NCBI GenBank assembly: GCA_028819235.1
Contig: JAPPMC010000300.1
Location: 5,864 to 67,189, forward strand
Length of the DNA stretch: 61,326 nt
Origin: Bryobacterales bacterium
Lineage (GTDB): Bacteria > Acidobacteriota > Terriglobia > Bryobacterales > UBA6623
Reading direction: 5' to 3'
Each line of letters starts with the position of its first letter. Positions within the stretch are counted from its first letter, which is position 1. The position numbers and the translations under genes are program-made. The notes under the pieces are model-generated. The model was not told the DNA's origin. It saw only the letters and a list, made by a program, of their open reading frames with translations, and searched no databases. Positions 36,568 to 45,252 of this stretch are shown piece after piece.

Positions 36568-37932
36568 TCAATTCCTGTGGCGCGCCATTGGGGCCCCTAC
36601 CGCCGCCAGATAGCTGTCCAAGGCTTCCTCCAGGCGCTTGGCGATGCCCGGCTTGTCCGCGCTCAGGTCGTCGGACTCTCCCAGGTCGGTAGCCAGGTCA
36701 TAGAGCTGCGCATCGCCCGTGTCGTAGAACTTGACGAGCTTCCAGTTGCCATCCCTCAGCGACGACATGGGCTTTGTCTTCTTCGGCACCTGGTAATGCG
36801 GGAAGTGCCACACCAGCGGCCCGAAGCGGCGCGTGAGAGTGCCCTTCCCGCCGTTGGCCAGCAGACGGGCAAGGCTCGCCCCCTCAATGTCCGGGTCCAG
36901 TTCCGCCCGTACCCCGGCCCACTCGGCAATCGTAGGGTACAGGTCCGTTCCGGTCACAGGCACGCGGCTGACGCTGCCGGGATCGATGCCCGGTCCCCTC
37001 ACAAGCAGCGGCACGCGAATTCCGCCTTCCCAAGTCGATGCCTTCTGCCCACGTAGCGGGGCATTGCTTGAGACGCGCGTGTCGCCGCTGTGATGGTATG
37101 AGCCGTTGTCGGAAGTGAACACCACGAATGTGTTCTCCTTGAGGTCCAGCGAGTCCAGCGCGTCGAGGATCCGCCCCACGCCCTCGTCCAGCTCATGCGT
37201 CATCGCCGCATGTGCGGCGTGGTTGTGGCGCTCGCCCTTGGGCTTGGCCTCGAACTCAGCGATCGTACGGTCAAATGCGTGGATGCCCAGGTGGACCGCG
37301 TAGTACGAGATCTGAAGGAAGAAGGGCTCACCGGCATCGCGGCGGTGCCGCAAGAAGTCCAGGGCGCGCGTCGTCACGCTCACGGTGCGCTTCGGGTCCG
37401 GGGCACTTGTCCCGCCCTCGCGGTTGCTGGTGGCCCCGCTGTGCTGGTCGTAACCGTGGCGCCCCGGACCGCCCCCTGCCAGGTGCCACTTTCCGAAGTG
37501 GGCCGTCACGTACCCTGGGCGGTGCTCCTTCAGCAGTTCCGCAATGGTCACCTCGCGGTGAGGAATGTGGTTGATGTGCTGCGGCGGAATCATCGGGTGG
37601 CCTTCGTAGAACGGGCCGCTGCCGCGATTGATGATGTCCGTCATGCCCAGCTGGGCAGGAGTCTTCCCGGTCTGGATGGCGAGCCGCGTCGGGGAGCAGT
37701 TCGGGTGCGGAGCATAGGCGTCCGTGAAGCGCATTCCCTCGCTGGCCAGACGCTCCAGCGCGGGCGTGCTGTGGTAGTCCGAGCGCGAGTCCGGCCGTTG
37801 CGGGTCCATCTGCACGGAGGTGCCGACCCAGCTGAGGTCGTCTGCCAAGACGAGGACGATGTTGGGCTGGGCACCGGCACCGCTAGCGGCACAGAGCGCC
37901 GCCGCGGCCCCCAAGATTCTTGCTGTGTCCAT
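36568..37932 (-). CDS. exported Cys-type sulfatase
   Basis: A 454-residue sulfatase with a short signal peptide (ILGAAAALCAASGAGAQ). It has the metal site IVLVLADDLSW, the formylglycine signature CSPTR (C79) and downstream FGKWHLAGG and VFTSDNGSYHHSGD active-site segments. It belongs to the arylsulfatase A-like group, but to a branch different from the sulfatase at 21650 (longer insert after ADDL, CSPTR instead of CAPSR). ATG 37932 lies only 6 bp from the divergent threonine synthase start. It is cotranscribed with the octaheme cytochrome gene downstream. Confidence 0.9.
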   Translation of the reverse strand: MDTARILGAAAALCAASGAGAQPNIVLVLADDLSWVGTSVQMDPQRPDSRSDYHSTPALERLASEGMRFTDAYAPHPNCSPTRLAIQTGKTPAQLGMTDIINRGSGPFYEGHPMIPPQHINHIPHREVTIAELLKEHRPGYVTAHFGKWHLAGGGPGRHGYDQHSGATSNREGGTSAPDPKRTVSVTTRALDFLRHRRDAGEPFFLQISYYAVHLGIHAFDRTIAEFEAKPKGERHNHAAHAAMTHELDEGVGRILDALDSLDLKENTFVVFTSDNGSYHHSGDTRVSSNAPLRGQKASTWEGGIRVPLLVRGPGIDPGSVSRVPVTGTDLYPTIAEWAGVRAELDPDIEGASLARLLANGGKGTLTRRFGPLVWHFPHYQVPKKTKPMSSLRDGNWKLVKFYDTGDAQLYDLATDLGESDDLSADKPGIAKRLEEALDSYLAAVGAPMARHRN

Positions 37933-37938
37933 CGGCCT

Positions 37939-39336
37939 ATGATGATGCCGCAGGCTGGTCCCGCCGGGCAAGCCGCCGCCGTCGGCAGTCGCGCGGAGGC
38001 GCTGATAGGATGGGCCTTGCGCGACGTGGCACCGCACTTGGCCTGCTTCAATCCGGACTGCCGCAGGCGCTTCCGGCTCGATCAGGTCGTCTATTCCTGC
38101 GCCGACTGCGGCAGCCTGCTCGAGGTCGCGAACGACTTCGAAGGCACCGATCCGGAGTGCTTCCTTCTCGAGTGGAAGGCGCGGCGCCGCAGCCTTCGCA
38201 CCATCGACGTCAGCGGCGTTTGGCGGTTCCGCGAGATGCTGCCCTTCGTCCGCGACCCGGCACGCATCGTCAGCCTTCCCGAAGGGAACACTCCGCTATT
38301 CGACGCCCCTCGCGCCGCGAGCTACGCTGGACTCGACGGCCTCAGCTTCAAGCATCAGGGCTACAACCCTACCGGCTCCTTCAAGGACAACGGGATGACG
38401 GCCGGTGTGACTCAAGCTGTCTCGCTGGGCATGCGGCGGGTCGCCTGCGTCTCGACGGGCAACACGTCAGCTTCGATGGCGGCCTACGCCGCCGCGGCGG
38501 GGATGCAGGCGGTCATCTTCCTGCCCGCGGGGAAGATAGCCTACGGCAAACTGGCCCAGGCCCTCGAGTACGGGGCCCTCACGATCCAGGTCGAGGCGAA
38601 CTTCGACGAGATCCTCGCGCTGGTCCGCAAGCTGGCGGACGAGGTCGGGATCTACCTGCTCAACTCCATCAATCCATTCCGCATCGAAGGCCAGAAGTCG
38701 ATCGTCATTGAGATGCTCGAACAGCGCGACTGGCGCGTGCCCGACTGGGTCGTCCTTCCCGGCGGGAATCTGGGCAACATCAGCGCGCTCGGCAAGGGGC
38801 TGCGCGAACTGCGCCAGGTCGGGCTGATTCGCGATCTTCCGCGCATTGCCGTCGTGCAGGCCGCCGGCTCGGCGCCTTTTGCCGCGCAGTTCCGGGACGG
38901 CGGCGAGCTTCGGCCGGTGATCGGTCCCGAGACGCTGGCCACCGCGATACGCATCGGGAACCCCGTCTCGTGGCGCAAAGCCGGCAGCGAGATTAGCGCG
39001 GCCAGTGGCCTTGTCGACGCCGTCTCCGAGCAGGAAATCGCCGACGCGAAGGCCGTCATCGGCCGCTGCGGCTTCGGATGCGAGCCGGCCTCCGCCGCGA
39101 CCCTGGCCGGCATTCGTAAGCTGGTCCGGCGCGGATCGATCGCAGCCGACGCCGACGTTGTAGGCGTGCTGACAGGCCACTTGCTCAAGGACCCCGACTA
39201 CGTTTACCGCTACCACTCCGGAGAGCTGCAGGCCCCTTCGGGCGAGCCTGTGCACCCCACCTTGGGCAACCCGCCAGTGACTGTGCCAAACGATCGGAGC
39301 CGCATTGCGGAAATGCTCCGGCGCTCGGAGGGCTGA
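37939..39336 (+). CDS. thrC: threonine synthase, zinc-finger-containing type
   Basis: A PLP enzyme making threonine from O-phosphohomoserine. The catalytic lysine is K149 in NPTGSFKDNGM. The VSTGNTSASMAAYAAAAG loop binds phosphate of PLP, and LPGGNLGNISALGKG is typical. The N-terminus has two Cys pairs (CFNPDC, CADCG) of a small zinc ribbon. 465 residues with the start at the first of three consecutive ATGs (37939, 37942, 37945). The real start might be later (TTG near 38017), since no ribosome-binding site is visible and only 6 bp separate it from the divergent sulfatase start. Confidence 0.9.
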   Translation: MMMPQAGPAGQAAAVGSRAEALIGWALRDVAPHLACFNPDCRRRFRLDQVVYSCADCGSLLEVANDFEGTDPECFLLEWKARRRSLRTIDVSGVWRFREMLPFVRDPARIVSLPEGNTPLFDAPRAASYAGLDGLSFKHQGYNPTGSFKDNGMTAGVTQAVSLGMRRVACVSTGNTSASMAAYAAAAGMQAVIFLPAGKIAYGKLAQALEYGALTIQVEANFDEILALVRKLADEVGIYLLNSINPFRIEGQKSIVIEMLEQRDWRVPDWVVLPGGNLGNISALGKGLRELRQVGLIRDLPRIAVVQAAGSAPFAAQFRDGGELRPVIGPETLATAIRIGNPVSWRKAGSEISAASGLVDAVSEQEIADAKAVIGRCGFGCEPASAATLAGIRKLVRRGSIAADADVVGVLTGHLLKDPDYVYRYHSGELQAPSGEPVHPTLGNPPVTVPNDRSRIAEMLRRSEG

Positions 39337-39358
39337 GATGCCCCGGCCTGCGGCGTCG

Positions 39359-41038
39359 CTAAAGGGGGTGCGTGACCGCGCCCTGGGATGACGAGGAGAC
39401 CAGCCTCGCGTACTTGGCGAACACACCGGTCGGGTAGCGCGGTTCCGGGCGCTGCGCGCGGGCGAGGCGCGATTGGATCTCGTCGTCGGACAGCTCCACG
39501 CGGAGTTCCCTGCGCGCGCAGTCGATGACCACGATGTCCCCGTCGCCCACGGCCCCGATTGGGCCGTTTCGCGCCGCCTCCGGCGCGACATGCCCGACCA
39601 TCAGGCCGCGCGTGGCTCCGCTGAACCGCCCGTCGGTCAGCAGCGCGACGGTCTCCCCCAGCCCGGCGCCGACAATGGCCGCGGTGACACCCAGCATCTC
39701 TCGCATGCCCGGGCCGCCAGCCGGCCCCTCGTAGCGGATCACCAGCACGTCGCCTTCGCGGATGGACCCGCCCGTCACCGCCTGCATGGCATCTTCCTCG
39801 TTCTCGAAGACCCGCGCTGGTCCTCTGTGACGCAGATGGTCGCTCCCGGCGACCTTGACAACCCCGCCCTCGGGCGCCAAGTTGCCTTTGAGGATGACCA
39901 GCCCGCCGGTCGGCTTGATCGGGTCGGAAACGGCCCGGATCACGGCCTGTCCCGGAGTCTCTGAGGCCATTGCGCTCGCTTCCGCCAGCGTTGCTCCTGT
40001 AACGGTCTTCTGCGATCCGTCGACATAGCCGCCCTCGACGAGCCGTTTGGCGATCAGCTGGATGCCTCCGGCCTTGTCCACGTCGGCTGCCACGTATCGC
40101 CCGCCGGGCTTGAGGTCCACCAGCAGCGGCGTCCGCTCGCTGATGGCGTCGAAATCGTCGATCGTCAGCTCGACACCGCAGTCTCTCGCCAGCGCCAGGA
40201 GGTGCAGGACGGCGTTCGTGGAGCCTCCGGTCGCGGCGACGCTCGCGACGGCGTTCTCGAAGGCCTTGCGGTTCATGATGTCCCGCGGACGGCGGTTGCC
40301 GCGCAACGCGTCCATCAGCACGAAGCCAGCGCGGTACCCGGCGTCGCCCTTGCGAGGATCGACGGCCGGAATGCTGGCGCTCCCCATCGGGGACAGGCCA
40401 ATGATCTCCATGGCCGTAGCCATCGTGTTCGCTGTGTACTGCCCTCCGCAGGCCCCAGCCCCAGGGCAGGCGTTGTCCTCGATCGCCAGCAGCTCGGCGT
40501 CACTGATCTTGCCGGCTGCATGCGCTCCCACGGCCTCAAAGACGTCTTGGATTGTGATGTCCACGCCATTCACCTGCCCGGGCAGGATCGATCCCCCGTA
40601 CAGGAGCACGGACGGCACGTTCACCCGCGCCAGGCCCATTGCGCCGCCCGGAATCGTCTTATCGCAGGCGACGAGGGCGATCATGCCGTCGAACATGTAG
40701 CTGCGCCCGGCCAGCTCGATGGAGTCTGCCACGACCTCGCGGCTGACCAGGGAGCCCTTCATGCCTTCGGTGCCCATCGTGATGCCGTCGCTGATGGCGA
40801 TCGTGTTGAACTCCATGGGCGTGGCGCCTGCGGCGCGCACGCCCTCCTTTACCCGCACCGCCAATTCGCGCAGGTTGAAGTTGCATGGCATCGTCTCGAT
40901 CCACGTATTGGCGATGCCGATGATCGGCTTGGCGAGATCCTCGTCCGTGAACCCGATCGCCTTGAACATCGATCTGGCGGGTGCGCGGTCCCGACCGTCA
41001 GTGATCACGCTGCTGCAGTGTTTAAGGGGGTGTGGCAT
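39359..41038 (-). CDS. ilvD: dihydroxy-acid dehydratase
   Basis: An iron-sulfur dehydratase for the penultimate step of branched-chain amino acid synthesis. Cysteines C52 (TMPCNF), C125 (VACDKTIPG) and C197 (CPGAGACGGQYTANTM) fit ligands of a [2Fe-2S]-type enzyme. The C-terminal TDGRFSGATRGLMVGHVAPE is diagnostic. 559 residues, normal length. I chose ATG 41038 because the conserved N-terminus (ITDGRDRAPARSMFKAIG) follows it; an in-frame start at 41065 adds nine unlike residues. It is convergent with thrC (22 bp gap) and divergent from the HAD gene. Confidence 0.95.
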   Translation of the reverse strand: MPHPLKHCSSVITDGRDRAPARSMFKAIGFTDEDLAKPIIGIANTWIETMPCNFNLRELAVRVKEGVRAAGATPMEFNTIAISDGITMGTEGMKGSLVSREVVADSIELAGRSYMFDGMIALVACDKTIPGGAMGLARVNVPSVLLYGGSILPGQVNGVDITIQDVFEAVGAHAAGKISDAELLAIEDNACPGAGACGGQYTANTMATAMEIIGLSPMGSASIPAVDPRKGDAGYRAGFVLMDALRGNRRPRDIMNRKAFENAVASVAATGGSTNAVLHLLALARDCGVELTIDDFDAISERTPLLVDLKPGGRYVAADVDKAGGIQLIAKRLVEGGYVDGSQKTVTGATLAEASAMASETPGQAVIRAVSDPIKPTGGLVILKGNLAPEGGVVKVAGSDHLRHRGPARVFENEEDAMQAVTGGSIREGDVLVIRYEGPAGGPGMREMLGVTAAIVGAGLGETVALLTDGRFSGATRGLMVGHVAPEAARNGPIGAVGDGDIVVIDCARRELRVELSDDEIQSRLARAQRPEPRYPTGVFAKYARLVSSSSQGAVTHPL

Positions 41039-41110
41039 GGCGCTCGCCGAGATCCAGCATATCAACGGCTGCCGCCCTGCCTCAGGCGAGGCCGCTGGTA
41101 GCCTGTGGAC

Positions 41111-41893
41111 ATGATCCGGGGCGTGCTGCTCGACCTGGACGGCGTCGTCTACAACGGCGATGAGCCGATCCGCGGGGCAGCGGCGGCAGTCCTGCGTGTT
41201 CGCGAGAGTGGCACGCCCCTGCTGTTCGTGACCAACACCACGTCCCGGCCGCGGACAGCCTTGTGCCTCAAGCTGGCGGACCTTGGAGTCCGCGCCGATC
41301 CCGGGGAGATACTCACGCCCCCGGTCGCAGCCGCCGCTTGGATGCGAGCCCGGGCGGACGGTCCGGCGGCACTGTTCGTGCCCGATCCCACGCTCGAGGA
41401 CTTCGAGGGCCTAGAAGCCGCGCCCGGTGGCCCGCCGCCCCGTTACGTCGTGGTTGGCGACCTCGGACCGGCATGGACTTTCGCGCGGCTCAATGCCGCC
41501 TTCCGGATTCTGCACTCCAATCCCCGCGCAGAACTCGTCGCGCTGGGCCTGACCCGCTACTGGCAGGGCCCCGACGGCCCGAATCTCGACGTCGCGCCGT
41601 TCGTGGCCGCGCTGGAATGTGCCGCCGACCGCCGTGCCACAGTGATCGGCAAGCCCTCGGCCGAGTTCTTCAGGCAGGCGGCCGCAATCCTCGGCGTACG
41701 CCCGGACCGGCTCCTCATGGTCGGCGACGACCTGCAATCGGATGCCCTTGGGGCCCGTCGCGCGGGCCTGCTTGGCGCTCTGGTCCGGACCGGAAAGTTC
41801 CGGCCCAGCGACCTAGAGGGGCCGGAGCGCCCCGACTGCGTGCTCGACTCGGTCCGCGACCTTCCGGGGCTGCTGGCGCACGGCCAGCACTGA
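41111..41893 (+). CDS. HAD-superfamily IIA phosphatase (LHPP-like)
   Basis: A 260-residue HAD hydrolase of subclass IIA. Motif I is LLDLDGVVYNGDEP (nucleophile and acid Asp), motif II LLFVTNTTSRPR, the motif III region VIGKPSAEFF, and motif IV LLMVGDDLQSDALGARRAG. The closest described relatives are LHPP (phospholysine/phosphohistidine/pyrophosphate phosphatase)-type proteins. Substrate is unproven. I prefer ATG 41111 to GTG 41105. The last 81 bases overlap the convergent methyltransferase gene. Confidence 0.85.
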   Translation: MIRGVLLDLDGVVYNGDEPIRGAAAAVLRVRESGTPLLFVTNTTSRPRTALCLKLADLGVRADPGEILTPPVAAAAWMRARADGPAALFVPDPTLEDFEGLEAAPGGPPPRYVVVGDLGPAWTFARLNAAFRILHSNPRAELVALGLTRYWQGPDGPNLDVAPFVAALECAADRRATVIGKPSAEFFRQAAAILGVRPDRLLMVGDDLQSDALGARRAGLLGALVRTGKFRPSDLEGPERPDCVLDSVRDLPGLLAHGQH

Positions 41894-42493
41894 CTTGGTC
41901 AGCCCCAGCACCCGCTCGCGCTCAATCCGCGCCCCGGGGAAGAGGCGGCGCAGATCTTTGGCGGCCAGGGGGTGGATGTTCTCCACAAAGCCCCGCGCCT
42001 CCCGCCCGCTGGGCCGCTGCAGCCATCCCCAGACCGTGAAGTTCCGGGCAAGGCGCGCTTGCCAGCGCTTGGGCAGGAAGTGGAAGCCCGGAGTGAGCGT
42101 GTGCGGCTCGACCGGGAACCAGCGGTTGGGGATCTGAACGCTGAATCCCCGGCCCACACGCGCTATCTCGCGGGCGAGGGCTTTGCGGCTGCGCTCGTCC
42201 GGCAGGTGCTCGAGCACCGAGTTGCAGTGGACGACGTCGAACGCTCCGTCGCGGAAGGGCAGTTGGCGGCCATCGGCCCGCACCCACTCCAGGCGGACCG
42301 GGCGAACGTCCCTCGGCTCCGGATTGGCCACGACCACCCGCGGTCGGACGCCCGCCCAGTCCCAGTAGTACTCTGCCCCGCCCAGGTCCAGCACGCGCGT
42401 CTCGGCTGCCAGGCCGAACGTCTCGGCGAAGCGCCGCATTCGGCGGCCCCGGAAGTGCCGCGCGACGGGCCTATGCAGGCGCGCAAAGCTCAC
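41813..42493 (-). CDS. class I SAM-dependent methyltransferase (type 11)
   Basis: A 226-residue SAM methyltransferase. Motif I is VLDLGGAEYYWDWAG. The acidic and post-I segments are WVRADGRQLPFRDGAFDVVHC, followed by SVLEHLPDERSRKALAREI. The second half (FSVQIPNRWFPVEPHTLTPG, then HFLPKRW) is typical of a bacterial group thought to act on lipids or glycans, with unknown acceptor. Its 3' end overlaps the HAD gene by 81 bp on the opposite strand. It lies downstream of sixA with a 21-bp gap and is probably in the same transcript. Confidence 0.83.
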   Translation of the reverse strand: MSFARLHRPVARHFRGRRMRRFAETFGLAAETRVLDLGGAEYYWDWAGVRPRVVVANPEPRDVRPVRLEWVRADGRQLPFRDGAFDVVHCNSVLEHLPDERSRKALAREIARVGRGFSVQIPNRWFPVEPHTLTPGFHFLPKRWQARLARNFTVWGWLQRPSGREARGFVENIHPLAAKDLRRLFPGARIERERVLGLTKSVLAVRQQPRKVADRVEHAVGALRPL

Positions 42494-42514
42494 CGGGCGC
42501 GACCGCAGCCCCGC

Positions 42515-43000
42515 TCAGCGCTTGAGCGCCCCGTAGGTCAGCAGCCAGCGGAGTTCCGCGTGCGGGTCCGCGCCTGCCCCGCCCACGTCCAGAGCCGCGA
42601 GAGCCGACTTCTTCAGCCAAAAGGCGTCCGCGCGCGCCCCGAGCAGCCACGCAGTGAACAGGCTCAACTGGGGGTTGTGGCCGCTCAGGAGCAGGTCGCC
42701 TTCCGGCGAGCGGTCCCGGACTTCGTCCCACAGGTCCTCCACATGGGCCCAAGGCGCCAGCGTCATGGTCCTGACGGGCGGGCCCGGCACGCCCAGCTCG
42801 GCCTTGGCGATTTCCGCCGTCTGCACAGCCCGGGCGTAAGGGCTTGAGAGGATCGTCGCGGGCCGCACGCCGCTGGCCCGCGCTCGAGCCAGCACCAGGC
42901 GACACCTGCTGCGGCCGGTGCCGGTCAGCTGCCGGGCCGAATCCGGCTGGCCGGGCGCCGCGTTCTCCGCTATAGCGTGGCGCAGCACGTAAAGCTTCAT
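42515..43000 (-). CDS. sixA: SixA-type histidine phosphatase
   Basis: A 161-residue phosphohistidine phosphatase. The nucleophile His is in LYVLRHAIAE, Arg in SSPYARAVQTAEI, and the second His in LLSGHNPQLS. SixA proteins dephosphorylate histidine-phosphotransfer or NPr-type proteins. ATG 43000 starts exactly at MKLYVLRHA; in-frame sequence upstream to 43090 overlaps infA and looks non-coding. The gap to infA upstream is 31 bp. Confidence 0.85.
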   Translation of the reverse strand: MKLYVLRHAIAENAAPGQPDSARQLTGTGRSRCRLVLARARASGVRPATILSSPYARAVQTAEIAKAELGVPGPPVRTMTLAPWAHVEDLWDEVRDRSPEGDLLLSGHNPQLSLFTAWLLGARADAFWLKKSALAALDVGGAGADPHAELRWLLTYGALKR

Positions 43001-43031
43001 CGGACTAACGGCCCGGAACGTCCCGGGGCGC

Positions 43032-43253
43032 CTAGCTCCGGTAGCGGTAGACGATCCGCCCGCGAGTGAGGTCGTATGGCGACAGCTCAACGTTTACGCG
43101 GTCGCCTGTCAGGATGCGGATGCGATGCTTCCTCAGCTTGCCGGCGATCTGCGCAAGCACCTTGTGGTTGTTGTCCAGCTCGACGCTGAAGATCCCCCCG
43201 GGATGGCGCTCGATGATCGTCCCGATTACCTCAATGCCTTCTTCTTTGGCCAT
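43032..43253 (-). CDS. infA: translation initiation factor IF-1
   Basis: A 73-residue OB-fold protein that binds the ribosomal A site during initiation. The sequence starts MAKEEGIEVIGTIIE and contains the diagnostic GDRVNVELSPYDLTRGRIVYR end. It is full length. It is likely first in a short minus-strand unit infA-sixA-methyltransferase. This is unusual, as infA normally sits among ribosomal protein genes or near map/secY. Confidence 0.97.
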   Translation of the reverse strand: MAKEEGIEVIGTIIERHPGGIFSVELDNNHKVLAQIAGKLRKHRIRILTGDRVNVELSPYDLTRGRIVYRYRS

Positions 43254-43461
43254 GCATTTCCCAACTGCCCAGCCTCGGGGGCCATCGCCAATCGGATCGC
43301 CCTAGGACCGCTGCCGGGCGCGGTGTTCCACAGCATAGCGCGTTTCTCCGCCGCGCGGGGCGGACGCAGGTCCCCGGCCGGTCTATACGTCGCCGCGATA
43401 TTCCCGAGTGTCCCACCGCGGTGCGCCGCCTTGGGAGCGAGACCTTGCACTGCGCGGCCCG

Positions 43462-44475
43462 TCACACGCCAGGTTCACGGGCTTTCAGCGACCGCGCCAG
43501 GCGCTTGTAGAGAGTCACTGCGTCCAGGATTTCTGACTTGCGGATCCGCTCCTCCGTCGTATGCGCATGGTGGATCGAGCCCGGTCCGATCAGCAACGGT
43601 CTGCCCCAGTTAGAGAGCTTCGGTATGTCCGTTGTGTACTTCACGACCGAGGTCTCAAATCCCTCCACGGGCTCCATCCGCAGGGCCGGCGTGGCCGCGA
43701 ACACCTCAACGTCGAGGCCCTCCAGCGCTTGCATCGCGAGATCCTTGGTGCGCTGCAGGTCCTCCACGACGCGGATCACCATCGATGCGGACGCGTGGTC
43801 CGGCACGATGTTGGCGGCGGGCCCGGCGTCCAAAGTGCCGACATTCACCGTCGTGTTCCCGAGCACGGGGTCCCTTGGCCAGTCGACCGACCGCAGGCGC
43901 GCCAGCCGATCAAGCAGGAGCTCCGTGGCCGACACGCCCAACTCGGGATACGCTGAATGGCATGCGCGGCCGCGCGCCCGCGCATGGATCCCGAGCGTAC
44001 CCTTCGATCCCAGAGCCAGCTTGTTCTCCGTGGGTTCGCCGTTGATCAGGTAGCGGACCTCCGGCGGGTCCAGGTTCGCGTGGCGGGCGCCTGCCCCGTC
44101 CACCTCCTCGCCGACCACGAGCAGCAGCCCCAAGCCTCGCTCTCCCGCTTCGAGGAGGGCCTCGATGGCCTTGATCATGGCCGCTGCGATGCCGTGCGTG
44201 TCGCAGGCCCCGCGCCCCCAGATGAACGTGTCGTCCTCACGCGACGGTATGAACGGGGGGACCGTGTCCATGTGCGTCGAGAAGACCACTTCCGGAGTGC
44301 CCCACCGCGCCCAGACGTTGTTCCGCCCAGGCGCCACCTCCTGCCTCTCGACCCGGCCGCCATGCCGGGCCGCCAGCGGCCCGAGCATGTCGTACAAGTA
44401 GTCTCCTATGGGTCCCTCATTCGGCGTCACCGAATTGATGTCGACCAGGGCCCGGGTCAGTGCGAACGCATCCAT
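43462..44475 (-). CDS. M20-family metallopeptidase/deacylase (ArgE/LysK/DapE-like)
   Basis: A 337-residue zinc aminoacylase or peptidase. Metal-binding residues are H68 (STHMDTVPPF), D92 (GRGACDTHGI) and the Glu pair in VGEEVDGAGA (123-124). The C-terminal GPGSIHHAHTTEERI provides the last His. Small acyl-ornithine/acyl-lysine deacetylases and succinyl-diaminopimelate desuccinylases have this layout; choice between them is not possible from sequence alone. ATG 44475 opens the conserved N-terminus. It is divergent from the bactofilin gene. Confidence 0.87.
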   Translation of the reverse strand: MDAFALTRALVDINSVTPNEGPIGDYLYDMLGPLAARHGGRVERQEVAPGRNNVWARWGTPEVVFSTHMDTVPPFIPSREDDTFIWGRGACDTHGIAAAMIKAIEALLEAGERGLGLLLVVGEEVDGAGARHANLDPPEVRYLINGEPTENKLALGSKGTLGIHARARGRACHSAYPELGVSATELLLDRLARLRSVDWPRDPVLGNTTVNVGTLDAGPAANIVPDHASASMVIRVVEDLQRTKDLAMQALEGLDVEVFAATPALRMEPVEGFETSVVKYTTDIPKLSNWGRPLLIGPGSIHHAHTTEERIRKSEILDAVTLYKRLARSLKAREPGV

Positions 44476-44633
44476 GTGGCCTCGCGGAGCTCGAAGTTCG
44501 AGCGTATCCCATCCGGACAAAGGGGGTCAAACTCAAGTCGGCTGGGACTGCGGCTATACTGGTCTCGCGGGTCTGGCTTGGGCTGGTGGAGGAGCTGCCC
44601 GAGCGGCGGGAATTGCTGGGAAGGACAGGTCAG

Positions 44634-45230
44634 ATGTGGAAACGAAGAGACGATTCGATCGTGGGCTCGACTGCGGAAGGCGCGGTGGCCGACCGCCCGG
44701 CCGATCCGGGAAGCGGGCCCGGCGCTGTCCGCCCCAGCCCCTCGGAAGGTCAAGTCCGTCCCGGCTCGACACGTCCGGCAGGACCTTCGGAGAATGGGTC
44801 AAGACTCGGCGAGACGGTCAAGTTCACGGGCGAGATCCATGCCGAGGAGGACTTAGTCATCGAGGGCTGGGTGGAAGGCAAGATTCAAGTTCCGGGCCAC
44901 ACGCTGATCTTGGCGCGCACTTGCCGCGCCCACGCTGAGATCAACGCCCTGCACCTGGTCGTGCTCGGGCAGCTGAACGGAAAGGTCAGCGTCGGCGACA
45001 AGGTTGTCCTGAAGAAGACCGGGCGATTCGAGGGCGAGCTGGTCACCCGCAGGCTCGAGATCGAGGACGGCGCAGTCTTCATCGGCCAGAGCGCTGTGCA
45101 CACATCTCGCTCCGACCCGAAGCCTCCCCGCAAGCCTAGGCCCACCTCACGTCCCGCCAAACCGTCCGCCGCGGCGCCGCAGGCCAAGCGTCCGGCTCCC
45201 GCCAAGGCTGCGGCAAAGCCAGCCTTGTAG
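44634..45230 (+). CDS. bactofilin
   Basis: A 198-residue cytoskeletal protein. The central DUF583/bactofilin beta-helix core (KFTGEIHAEEDLVIEGWVEG to LEIEDGAVFIGQS, ~65-150) shows the repeating I/V-x-G-x-I/V pattern. It is flanked by a disordered N-terminus and a Pro/Ala/Lys-rich tail (RPAKPSAAAPQAKRPAPAKA). Bactofilins polymerise without nucleotide and organise envelope processes. ATG 44634 is chosen since GGAAGGACAGG precedes it. The downstream methyltransferase-like gene follows closely. Confidence 0.9.
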   Translation: MWKRRDDSIVGSTAEGAVADRPADPGSGPGAVRPSPSEGQVRPGSTRPAGPSENGSRLGETVKFTGEIHAEEDLVIEGWVEGKIQVPGHTLILARTCRAHAEINALHLVVLGQLNGKVSVGDKVVLKKTGRFEGELVTRRLEIEDGAVFIGQSAVHTSRSDPKPPRKPRPTSRPAKPSAAAPQAKRPAPAKAAAKPAL

Positions 45231-45252
45231 TTGATCCGGGTTGGGCTTGGCA

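Noticed and set aside
37195..37938. 248-codon N-terminal extension of threonine synthase
   Set aside because: It runs antisense through the sulfatase gene. The conserved enzyme begins only after 37939.
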